A stretch of DNA of 36,028 nucleotides from CAVSUR01 sp052143655 (GTDB taxonomy: Bacteria; Actinomycetota; Actinomycetes; Streptosporangiales; Streptosporangiaceae), in assembly GCA_052143655.1 (NCBI GenBank), contig JBKQSL010000050.1, positions 1 through 36,028 of the forward strand, given 5' to 3'. The position numbers were made by a program, and so were the translations under genes. The notes below the pieces were generated by a model. It saw nothing but the letters and a program-made list of their open reading frames with translations. It was not told where the DNA came from and searched no databases. Positions 1 through 5,851 of this stretch are shown piece by piece. How positions within the stretch are numbered: the stretch's first letter is position 1; each line of letters begins with the position of its first letter.

Positions 1-137
1 CCGTGCGAGTCGTGCAGCTGGCGGGCGCGCTCCTCGCGCCGGACAGCCGCCACCACGTCGGCCGGGGACACCCCGGCCCGCAGCATCCCCGAGATCAGGG
101 CCTCGCCCATCTTGCCCGCACCCAGTACCGCGATCAC
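1..137 (-). CDS. proC: Pyrroline-5-carboxylate reductase, N-terminal fragment
   Basis: This is the first 45 codons of an NAD(P)H-dependent reductase that makes the last step of proline synthesis; the rest lies beyond the left edge. The visible protein begins VIAVLGAGKMGEALISGML, a Rossmann beta-alpha-beta unit with the GxGxxG fingerprint (GAGKMG) followed by the helix typical of ProC. The GTG at 137 is chosen because it places the Rossmann strand right at the N-terminus, as in the family; no better start is visible upstream. It lies downstream of the proline dehydrogenase gene on the same strand, with about 150 nt between them, so proline making and breaking enzymes are neighbours. Another GxGxxG reductase cannot be fully excluded from so short a fragment. 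Confidence 0.75.
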   Translation of the reverse strand, partial: MIAVLGAGKMGEALISGMLRAGVSPADVVAAVRREERARQLHDSH

Positions 138-196
138 CCGACGGAGCCTAACCGTGCGGCCGCGTCGGCGCGACCGGCTTACCGGCCGGGCGGGTC

Positions 197-213
197 GCAG
201 CGGCGGCCGCTGC
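197..213 (-). terminator. Hairpin between proline dehydrogenase and proC
   Basis: Two 8-nt arms (GCAGCGGC and GCCGCTGC) flank a single base, inside a GC-rich stretch that also carries two copies of GCCGGCCGGGC-like sequence. It lies behind the proline dehydrogenase stop and ahead of proC, so it could end or attenuate transcription. There is no U-tract, so this is only a structural suggestion. Confidence 0.3.
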
Positions 214-289
214 CGGCCGGGCACGCCGCGTCCGGGCCCGCCGGCTGCCTGGCCGCGCCTGCTGGCCGCGCGAAGGAAGGGCGGACTAG

Positions 290-1225
290 CTAGCCGCGCG
301 TGCTCACCGCGCGCAGGAAGAAGGCGAGGTTTGCCGGGCGCTCGGCCAGCCGCCGGATCAGGTAGCCGTACCAGTCATCGCCGTAGGGCACATATACCCG
401 GACCTGCGCGCCGGCTTCCGCCAGCCGCGCCTGCTCGTCCGGCCGGACCCCGTACAGCAGCTGGTACTCGAAGCTGGTGTCCGGCCGCCCGGCCGTGCGG
501 GCCAGCGCCCCGGCGATCTCGAGCAGCCGCGGATCGTGCGTGGCCAGCATCGGGTATCCCGGGCCGTCCAGCAGGATGCGCAGGCAGCGGGCATAACACC
601 GGTCGATCTGCGACCGGGCGGTGAACGCCACGTCGTCCGCGGCGCTGTAAGCGCCCTTGCACAGCCGGACCCGGGAGCCCGCCGTCGCCAGCGCGGCGCA
701 GTCCTCCGGGGTGCGCCGCAAGTACGACTGGATCACCACGCCCAGGTCAGGGAAGTCGGCGCGCAGCTCGGCCAGGATGCGCAGTGACGTGCCCACCCGG
801 GCCTGGTCTTCCATGTCCATCGTCACGGTGGTGCCCGCGTTGCGGGCTGCCGCCGCGATGCGGGCCAGGTTCTGCGCGGCGGTCTTCTCGCCGTGCTCGG
901 GCAGGCCCAGCCCGACCGCGGTCGGCTTCACCGACACCTCAGCCCGGCCGCCGACCGCCAGCCCCTCGTCCGCGAGCCGTCCCAGCAGTGCGATGTACTC
1001 GCCGGTCACAGCTGCGGCCTGGGCCGGGTCGGCGGTGTCCTCACCGAGGTAGTCGAGGGAGACCAGGAAGCCCCGGCCGAGCAGGCGGGTGGTCACGGCC
1101 AGCGCGTCCTGCGCGGTGTGCCCGGCCACGAAGCGGGAGACGATGTCGCGGCTCACCGGCGCGGCGGTGATGAACTGGCGGATCCGGTCGCTGGCCGAGG
1201 CGGCCAGCAGAGCGCGGCGGAGCAC
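290..1225 (-). CDS. pruB: Proline dehydrogenase (monofunctional, FAD-dependent)
   Basis: The 311-residue protein oxidises L-proline to pyrroline-5-carboxylate with FAD and feeds electrons to the respiratory chain. Family motifs appear in the expected order along the TIM barrel: VSVKPTAVGLG, TMDMED, VIQSYLRRT, RLCKGAY, MLATHD, FEYQLLYGVR, and the C-terminal YVPYGDDWYGYLIRRLAERPAN, whose paired arginines contact the proline carboxylate. The length fits the short bacterial PruB type rather than bifunctional PutA. The GTG at 1225 is preceded by GGAGG about 11 nt upstream. The usual partner, P5C dehydrogenase, is not next to it; instead ygfZ is 47 nt upstream and proC lies downstream on the same strand. 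Confidence 0.92.
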   Translation of the reverse strand: MLRRALLAASASDRIRQFITAAPVSRDIVSRFVAGHTAQDALAVTTRLLGRGFLVSLDYLGEDTADPAQAAAVTGEYIALLGRLADEGLAVGGRAEVSVKPTAVGLGLPEHGEKTAAQNLARIAAAARNAGTTVTMDMEDQARVGTSLRILAELRADFPDLGVVIQSYLRRTPEDCAALATAGSRVRLCKGAYSAADDVAFTARSQIDRCYARCLRILLDGPGYPMLATHDPRLLEIAGALARTAGRPDTSFEYQLLYGVRPDEQARLAEAGAQVRVYVPYGDDWYGYLIRRLAERPANLAFFLRAVSTRG

Positions 1226-1272
1226 TGCCGATTTCCTCCGGGGGCGGGGCGGGGGTGCCTTGCCTGGCCAGA

Positions 1273-2358
1273 TTACCCGCGCGTCCTGGCGGCCTGGCCG
1301 CCGCGCGGGCGGCGCAGCGTGACGGTCACGTTCGCGCCCGCATCTGGCGGCACGATCACCTCCTGCGCGGCGGGCAGGCCATCGACGGCCAGCGTCGCGT
1401 CCGTCGGAACCGTGCGCTTGACCAGCGCCAGCGCGATGGGCCCGAGCTCGTAGTGGCGGGCCGCCGAGCCGGTAAAGCCGACCTTCGCGTCCCCGGCGGT
1501 GACAGGGGCGCCGTGCGCGGGCAGCCGGTCCTCGCTGCCGTCCAGGTGCAGCAGCACCAGCCGGCGGGGCGGGTGGCCCAGGTTGTGCACCCGCGCGACC
1601 GTCTCCTGCCCCCGGTAGCAGCCCTTGCTCAGGTGCACCGCGGACTCGATCCAGCCCACCTCATGCGGGATCGTGCGGTGATCGGTGTCGAGCCCGAGCC
1701 GTGGCGTGCGGGCGGCGATTCGCACCGCCTCGAACGCCGACATCCCAGCCAGCGCGGTGCCGCGGTCGGCGAGCAGCCCGGCCACGGCCGCCAGCTCGCC
1801 GCGGTCGACCACCAGGTCGGTGCCGAGCGGCCCGGCGATCACCGCGGCGACTCCCGGCAGGCCGGTTCCGGTCGCGCCGTCCGCCGACTCGTCCTGGCCG
1901 GGGCCGGCCAGGATCGCGGCCGCCCCGGGACCAGCCACGGTGAGCAGCCCGTACTCGGCACTCACGTCGGCCGGCTCCACCCGCAGCATGAACCGCATCG
2001 ACTCCAGGAATTCCAGCAGCGGCCCGGCTGTCTCCGGCTCGGCGTGCGCCCAGATAGCGGTGCCGTCGTCGGTGAGCGTCAGGTGGTGCTCGACGTGCCC
2101 GCTAGGGCTCAGGATCAGGGCCTGCGCGCTGCCGCCCGGCGGCAGGTCCTGCAGGTGCTGGGTGGTGAGGCTGTGCAGCCAGGACAGCCGGTCCGGGCCG
2201 GTGACGCGGATCAGGCCGCGGTGCGACCGGTCGGTGACCCCGGCCGTGCCGGTCAGGGCGCGCTGCTCGGCGTACGGGTCGCCGTAGTGGGCGGCCACGC
2301 CAGCGTCCGGTGCGTCCGCGGGAACCGCGCCAGGCTGGGCTAGTAGCGGACTGTGCAT
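1273..2358 (-). CDS. ygfZ: YgfZ/GcvT-like folate-binding protein, Fe-S cluster maintenance
   Basis: YgfZ proteins bind tetrahydrofolate in a GcvT-type fold and help to build or repair some iron-sulfur enzymes. The 361-residue protein carries the signature KGCYRGQETVARVHNLG, with the conserved Cys in KGCYxGQE, and an N-terminal segment (YGDPYAEQRALTGTAGVTDRSHRG, written here only as a landmark in part: GVTDRSHRG) typical of the aminomethyltransferase fold. The ATG at 2358 gives the expected N-terminus. It sits 65 nt downstream of the Fur-family gene on the same strand and 47 nt upstream of proline dehydrogenase, so the three may be transcribed together. Fur-family regulator next to ygfZ makes sense for metal and Fe-S homeostasis, but that link is inference. 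Confidence 0.88.
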   Translation of the reverse strand: MHSPLLAQPGAVPADAPDAGVAAHYGDPYAEQRALTGTAGVTDRSHRGLIRVTGPDRLSWLHSLTTQHLQDLPPGGSAQALILSPSGHVEHHLTLTDDGTAIWAHAEPETAGPLLEFLESMRFMLRVEPADVSAEYGLLTVAGPGAAAILAGPGQDESADGATGTGLPGVAAVIAGPLGTDLVVDRGELAAVAGLLADRGTALAGMSAFEAVRIAARTPRLGLDTDHRTIPHEVGWIESAVHLSKGCYRGQETVARVHNLGHPPRRLVLLHLDGSEDRLPAHGAPVTAGDAKVGFTGSAARHYELGPIALALVKRTVPTDATLAVDGLPAAQEVIVPPDAGANVTVTLRRPRGGQAARTRG

Positions 2359-2423
2359 GCAGCCAGGCTATGCGCTCGGCCGCGCGGCCTGCCGGGCGCC
2401 ATCTGGCCCGGCCGGCTGCGGCA

Positions 2424-2846
2424 TCAGCCCTCCGCGGCCCGGCAGGCAGCGCACCGGCCGAACACGGTCAGGTGCGCGACGTCGGCCTCGAAACCCTGGT
2501 CTCGCTCCAGGGCGGCGACCAGCGAGCGGGCCACCGCCGGGTCCAGCTCGATAACCTGCTCGCACCGGCGGCAGACCAGGTGCATGTGCTGCGCCTCGGC
2601 GGCCAGGTGGTAGCTCGGCGCGCCGTGCCCGAGGTGGGTATGGGTCACGAGCCCGATCTGCTCCAGCAGCTCCAGCGTCCGGTACACGGTCGAGACGTTG
2701 ACGCCGGCCGCCCGCTGCCGGACCTCGGCGTAGATCTCCTCCGGAGTGGCGTGATGAAGCCTGGTGATCGCCTCCAGCACCAGCTGGCGCTGCGGGGTGA
2801 CCCGGTACCCCCGGGCCCGCAGCGTGTCGGCCCATGCCTTCGGCAT
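2424..2846 (-). CDS. Fur-family metal-responsive repressor
   Basis: This 140-residue protein has the Fur layout: an N-terminal winged helix (about residues 8-75, with VTPQRQLVLEAI and VNVSTVYRTLELLEQIGLV) and a C-terminal metal-binding dimer domain. Metal ligands visible are the HMH pair around residues 87-89 and two CxxC pairs, C92-x2-C95 and C132-x2-C135, the structural zinc site of Fur/Zur/PerR proteins. Sequence alone does not decide between iron, zinc or peroxide sensing; the double CxxC and the segment HLGHGAPSYHLA suit both Zur and other actinobacterial Fur types. The start ATG at 2846 lies inside a 12-nt palindrome and six bases behind a TANNNT -10 element, suggesting a leaderless, possibly self-regulated mRNA. 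Confidence 0.88.
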   Translation of the reverse strand: MPKAWADTLRARGYRVTPQRQLVLEAITRLHHATPEEIYAEVRQRAAGVNVSTVYRTLELLEQIGLVTHTHLGHGAPSYHLAAEAQHMHLVCRRCEQVIELDPAVARSLVAALERDQGFEADVAHLTVFGRCAACRAAEG

Positions 2847-2858
2847 ATGCCGAGTCTA
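2841..2858 (-). promoter_or_regulatory. Leaderless promoter and palindromic operator candidate of the fur-family gene
   Basis: Reading on the minus strand, TAGACT (2858-2853, matching TANNNT) is followed by six bases and then the ATG, the spacing expected if the first transcribed base is the A of ATG. The bases 2841-2852, CGGCATATGCCG, form a perfect palindrome that contains the start codon. A convincing -35 box was not found. Confidence 0.4.
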
Positions 2859-2878
2859 GTGATGCGCCAGTAACCGGG

Positions 2879-2908
2879 TTGCCTCCACGGCGAAGCGTGA
2901 CGTAGCGT
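2879..2908 (+). promoter_or_regulatory. Candidate promoter for the 12-codon ORF
   Basis: TTGCCT (2879-2884) and TAGCGT (2903-2908) are separated by 18 nt and would start transcription a few bases before the long Shine-Dalgarno sequence. Both boxes deviate from consensus, so this is tentative. Confidence 0.3.
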
Positions 2909-2922
2909 TCGGGCTATCGCGG

Positions 2923-2937
2923 GAAAGGAGGTGGTCC
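2923..2937 (+). promoter_or_regulatory. Very long Shine-Dalgarno sequence
   Basis: GAAAGGAGGTGGTCC matches the complement of the bacterial 16S rRNA 3' tail (GAAAGGAGGTGATCC) at 14 of 15 positions, and the one difference gives a G-U pair. Ordinary ribosome binding sites in this window match only 4-7 bases. It ends six bases before an ATG (2944), although the AGGAGG core itself is 12 nt away. Confidence 0.7.
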
Positions 2938-2943
2938 AACTTT

Positions 2944-2982
2944 ATGCATAGATGTCGGACTCGCGAGGTGGCTGTCCGCTAG
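2944..2982 (+). CDS. Possible 12-residue peptide behind the long Shine-Dalgarno sequence
   Basis: The frame reads MHRCRTREVAVR and stops with TAG. It is basic (four Arg) with one Cys and has no recognised domain. Support comes from the exceptional Shine-Dalgarno match and from its isolated position, with over 400 nt to the next gene. The coding bases also contain short self-complementary arms (CGGAC at 2956-2960 with GTCCG at 2974-2978), so the segment could instead be a structured RNA or an upstream regulatory ORF. Whether the peptide is made or only the RNA matters cannot be told here. Confidence 0.45.
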   Translation: MHRCRTREVAVR

Positions 2983-3164
2983 CCGCCGTCCCGTGGGCGC
3001 TGCCGCTGACGCGGCAGTGCTATCACCGGCCAGGATTCCGCCGCAGCGCGGTCGGGTTCCGGTGCCGCCTGGCGGCGGCCGGCGAGTACACGGCAGACAC
3101 CAAGCCTCCGGGCTGACCGGCCTTGTCCAGCCGGTCCCCGCCCTGGCGCTCACTGGAGCAGCCA

Positions 3165-3194
3165 GGCGGGAGCCGCCCGGGGGTTCTTTTTTTT
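3165..3194 (+). terminator. Weak intrinsic terminator candidate
   Basis: GGCGG and CCGCC arms around GAG are followed nine bases later by eight consecutive T (3187-3194), a rare homopolymer in this GC-rich sequence. It would end a transcript from the short ORF at 2944. The gap between stem and T-run is longer than usual. Confidence 0.4.
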
Positions 3195-3296
3195 GCCCGT
3201 TCCCGTCCGGCTAACTGCCTATCTTGCCCCTGTCTTGGGCCGCCCATTACTCGTAAGTCTCGGCGTGCCCCGCATGTCACGGGAGTAGGGTCAGTA

Positions 3297-3331
3297 GCTC
3301 TTGCGCGCGACAGGGCTCTCGCGCGCGACAG
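3297..3331 (+). repeat. 17-nt direct repeat upstream of the peptidase gene
   Basis: GCTCTTGCGCGCGACAG (3297-3313) recurs as GCTCTCGCGCGCGACAG (3315-3331), 16 of 17 bases the same, with an 18-nt period. Such spacing, nearly two helical turns, would suit two molecules of a DNA-binding protein. It lies about 80 nt before the start of the G1 peptidase. Confidence 0.5.
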
Positions 3332-3412
3332 ACGTCCTACTGCCCGCGGGGGCGCGCCCGATCTCGGTCATTGCGGGCTGAGCACGTACGGCTATCTGGA
3401 GGGAACGAGCTG

Positions 3413-4309
3413 GTGAAGATGATCTCGAAGACCGCCCTGGCAGGCGCAGGGGTGGTCGCGCTGATGGCGGCTGCGGGGACCGCGGCAGCCCCGGCACTGG
3501 CCGCGCACTCCGCCCCCGCGCGGACCCGCGCGGCCGGGGCGGCGGCGCCGAGCGCGCTGTACCCCGGCCATCCCCTGATCCCGGCCACCGGCCAGGAGCA
3601 GCATGCCCTCGCGCAGCAGCAGTCCCGGCAGACCGTGGGGTCCTACAACTGGGCGGGCTACGCCGCCACCAGGAAGGGCACGACGTTCCGGCACGTTTCG
3701 GCCACCTTCTTCGTCCCGTACATGAACTGCAGCAGCGCTACCGGCACCGGGAACCGCTTCTCCTCGCACTGGGCGGGCCTGGACGGCTTCTCCAGCCAGA
3801 CCGTCGAGCAGGACGGGATCGAGGCCGACTGCTTCGGGACCACGGCGACCTACCACGCCTGGATCGAGTTCTACCCCAAGGCCGAGCAGCGGATCAGCCT
3901 GCAGGTGCGGCCGGGCCAGTCGGTCACCGCATCGGTTTCCTACAGCAGGTCCAGCAAGAAGTTCACGCTGGCGATCTATAACAACACGACCGGGCATCAT
4001 TACAGCACCGCACTGCGCTGCGCTCACGGGGTTACCTGCAAGCGCAACTCGGCCGAGGTCATCAGCGAGGCGCCCACCCTGATCGAGAACGGGCAGCTGA
4101 AGCTGGCCAACCTGGCCGACTACGGCGCCGTGGGGTACTCCGGCATCGCGATCCGGACCACTAAGGGCGCCGACGGCGGCCTTACCTCCCGGTCCTGGAA
4201 CACCACGAAGATCCTTCAGGTGAGCCAGACGTCCCCGCACCCGACCGTGGCCCAGCCGACTACCACCCGCTCGGGCAGCTTCAGCGTGTACTGGCTGCGC
4301 GAGAACTGA
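3413..4309 (+). CDS. Secreted G1-family (eqolisin-like) glutamic peptidase
   Basis: G1 peptidases are acid-active endopeptidases that use a Gln/Glu pair. Residues 1-31 form a signal peptide: charged start, hydrophobic TALAGAGVVALMAAAG, and an ALA-A cleavage site. The mature part has the family landmarks YNWAGYAA (residues 78-85), HWAGLDG with TVEQDGIEAD (119-139), YHAWIEFYP, and NSAEVISEAP (212-221). By comparison with scytalidoglutamic peptidase, Q133 and E215 are the likely catalytic pair. Total length is 298 residues, normal for bacterial members. The GTG at 3413 is chosen over a TTG at 3371 because GGAGGG lies nine bases ahead of it. A 12-bp hairpin follows the stop at once. It probably works outside the cell in acidic surroundings; its substrate is unknown. 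Confidence 0.9.
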   Translation: MKMISKTALAGAGVVALMAAAGTAAAPALAAHSAPARTRAAGAAAPSALYPGHPLIPATGQEQHALAQQQSRQTVGSYNWAGYAATRKGTTFRHVSATFFVPYMNCSSATGTGNRFSSHWAGLDGFSSQTVEQDGIEADCFGTTATYHAWIEFYPKAEQRISLQVRPGQSVTASVSYSRSSKKFTLAIYNNTTGHHYSTALRCAHGVTCKRNSAEVISEAPTLIENGQLKLANLADYGAVGYSGIAIRTTKGADGGLTSRSWNTTKILQVSQTSPHPTVAQPTTTRSGSFSVYWLREN

Positions 4310-4314
4310 GCTCA

Positions 4315-4341
4315 CGGCCCGGCGGCCAAGCCGCCGGGCCG
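4315..4341 (+). terminator. Strong hairpin terminator behind the G1 peptidase
   Basis: A perfect 12-bp stem, CGGCCCGGCGGC with GCCGCCGGGCCG, closes a 3-nt loop (CAA). It begins five bases after the stop codon. There is no T-tract, which is common for actinobacterial terminators. Confidence 0.75.
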
Positions 4342-4474
4342 CCGGGCCGCGCGATCTGGCCGGTGCCGCTCCTGCCGCCCCGTCGCCAATAGTGCCGATG
4401 GAACATCGCTGCTGTTGCTTTGACGGTGAGCTTCGAGGCGAGCAGTGGGCTTCGGCGGCTAGCAGTGAGCCCTC

Positions 4475-4524
4475 GCCGGGACCGGGGGTAAGCCGGGACC
4501 GGGAGTCAGCCGGACCGGGAGTCA
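4475..4524. repeat. Three 16-17-nt tandem repeats downstream of the nitrobindin gene
   Basis: The units are GCCGGGACCGGGGGTAA, GCCGGGACCGGGAGTCA and GCCGGACCGGGAGTCA. They fill most of the space just behind the nitrobindin stop codon (4546, minus strand). No coding role is visible. Confidence 0.7.
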
Positions 4525-4545
4525 GCTTCTCGCCGGTGGCTTGCG

Positions 4546-5046
4546 TCAGCTGACTCGCTTGAGCTGGGCCGAGACGTGCGGCTGGAGCGGCTGGCCGACC
4601 GCCGCCATGTCGAAGGCGTAGCCCAGGTCGGTCCCGATCAGCCCGTAAAGACGCCGGCCGGCCGTGACCTCCTTGGCCGTCGCGGTGCGCACGACGGCGT
4701 CGGTCGCCATCTCGATCCGGGTGCCGGTGATCTGTCCCAGGTAGATCTCGGTAATGCCAGTGGGATGGGCGAGCAGCACTTCAAGCCGACCGTCGGGCTG
4801 CGGCCGCCAGTATCCGCTCTCGGTGGCCATCGGCGGGCCGATCTTCCCGTCCGCGTCCAGCCGCCAGGTACGGCTGACGTAGGACAGGAAAGGCTTCCCG
4901 TTGTGGCTGAACGTCATTTCCTGGCCGAACTGCGCGCTCTCGATGGTCGGGTAACCGACCACCCCCGCGCCCTCCCAGCGGCCGATCAGGAACTGCAGCG
5001 GCGCGAGCATCGGGTGCAGGGCGGGACCGGCCTGATCGCTTTCCAT
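4546..5046 (-). CDS. Nitrobindin-like heme-binding beta-barrel protein
   Basis: Nitrobindins (DUF1794, related to the C-terminal part of human THAP4 and to mycobacterial Rv0813c) are small beta-barrels that bind ferric heme and can scavenge peroxynitrite or NO. The 166-residue length is typical. Visible landmarks are the N-terminal FLIGRWEGAGVVGYPTIE (GxWxGxG type), the central FLSYVSRTWRLDADG and ATESGYWRPQPDGRLEVLLAHPTGI-type strands, and the C-terminal LQPHVSAQLKRV, whose His is the probable proximal heme ligand. The ATG at 5046 gives the right N-terminus. It is monocistronic as far as can be seen, converging on the peptidase gene. Confidence 0.88.
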   Translation of the reverse strand: MESDQAGPALHPMLAPLQFLIGRWEGAGVVGYPTIESAQFGQEMTFSHNGKPFLSYVSRTWRLDADGKIGPPMATESGYWRPQPDGRLEVLLAHPTGITEIYLGQITGTRIEMATDAVVRTATAKEVTAGRRLYGLIGTDLGYAFDMAAVGQPLQPHVSAQLKRVS

Positions 5047-5278
5047 CCGGCCACCCTAGGCCGCAGGCCGGGGCGGCAGCCAGGCTGCCGCCCCGGCTGT
5101 CCGGCGGCGCGGGGACGTCAGGCGGCAGCGAGCAGGCCGCCGCGAGCTCAGCGGCCGTCCCGGCTGACCGGCCGGGTGCCTGCGTCGCGTGCCAGAGCTT
5201 GCCCACCAGCACCGCCAGCGCGAGCGCGGCCACGGCGCACACCGCCATCAGCAGCATGCCAGTGATCTCACCCTGCAT
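4781..5278 (-). CDS. Doubtful small membrane-anchored ORF overlapping nitrobindin
   Basis: From an ATG at 5278 the frame reads MQGEITGMLLMAVCAVAALALAV, a convincing single membrane helix, followed by GKLWHATQ and a low-complexity tail. However, it then runs about 265 nt inside the nitrobindin gene in another frame, where its sequence is an arginine/proline-rich shadow. A short membrane peptide that ends through a frameshift near 5050-5100, or a decayed gene, would explain the pattern; chance is also possible. No family was recognised. Confidence 0.2.
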   Translation of the reverse strand: MQGEITGMLLMAVCAVAALALAVLVGKLWHATQAPGRSAGTAAELAAACSLPPDVPAPPDSRGGSLAAAPACGLGWPDGKRSGRSRPAPDARAAAVPDRPLGGRGGGRLPDHRERAVRPGNDVQPQREAFPVLRQPYLAAGRGREDRPADGHRERILAAAARRSA

Positions 5279-5461
5279 ACGGCGAGTGTAGGCACGCCAG
5301 GGCCGCCACAGCGGCGAGCCACGCGGGTGGCCAGGGCATCGGGACTGCGCCTGCCGGGAGCGAGCGGCGCCCGCGCTCCCTGTCACCGCGGCATGGATCG
5401 GGACCTTCGCACCCCGCCGCTACGGCCCCGCTGCGGCCGCGCAGCTAATAAAGTTGCCGTC
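5047..5461. other. Region between nitrobindin and the DsrE-like gene
   Basis: Apart from the doubtful membrane ORF read on the minus strand from 5278, this 415-nt stretch holds nothing I can name. An AT-richer spot (GCTAATAAAG, 5442-5451) just before the DsrE-like start may be part of its promoter or leader. Confidence 0.5.
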
Positions 5462-5824
5462 ATGGCGCGCTCTGTGGTGATCAAGGTAACGGCGGGCCGG
5501 GACGACCTAGAGCGCTGCAATCAGGCGTTCACGGTCGCGGCCACTGCCGTGACCAGCGACGTTGCCGTGTCCCTCTGGCTTACCGGCGAGGCATCCTGGT
5601 TTGCGCTCCCGGGCAACGCCGAGGAGATAGCCCTGCCGTACGCGGTGCCGCTCAGCCAGCTGCTGGCCAGCATCCTGGCGGCGGGCACGGTGACACTGTG
5701 CTCGCAGTGCGCCGCCCGCCGGGAGATCACCGAGGCGGACGTGATCGAGCGCGTCCGCATCGCCGGCGCGGCGACGTTCGTGGCCGAGGTCATCGCCGAC
5801 GGCGTCCAGGCGCTCGTCTACTAG
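5462..5824 (+). CDS. DsrE-family small sulfur-relay-like protein
   Basis: The 120-residue protein shows the DsrE/F fold pattern: VVIKVTAGRDDLERCNQAFTVA at the start, VSLWLTGEASWFALPG, and VTLCSQCAARREITEADVI, ending in an alpha-helical FVAEVIADGVQALV. DsrE relatives move persulfide sulfur on conserved cysteines; here a CxxC (LCSQCAARR) is in the loop where the active Cys of the family lies. The ATG at 5462 starts the first beta strand directly; there is no strong ribosome binding site. It stands alone and converges on gatD, 27 nt away. Its partner is unknown; a role linked to sulfur transfer is inferred only from the family. Confidence 0.75.
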   Translation: MARSVVIKVTAGRDDLERCNQAFTVAATAVTSDVAVSLWLTGEASWFALPGNAEEIALPYAVPLSQLLASILAAGTVTLCSQCAARREITEADVIERVRIAGAATFVAEVIADGVQALVY

Positions 5825-5851
5825 CGCCTGCCGCCAGCGCCTGCCCGCCCG

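Larger units (their letters stand above)
2983..3412. other. Intergenic region ahead of the secreted peptidase
   Basis: About 430 nt with no convincing gene. It contains a hairpin followed by a run of eight T (3165-3194) and, nearer the peptidase gene, a pair of 17-nt direct repeats (3297-3331). The open frames crossing it are Arg/Pro-rich and lack ribosome binding sites. Confidence 0.6.
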
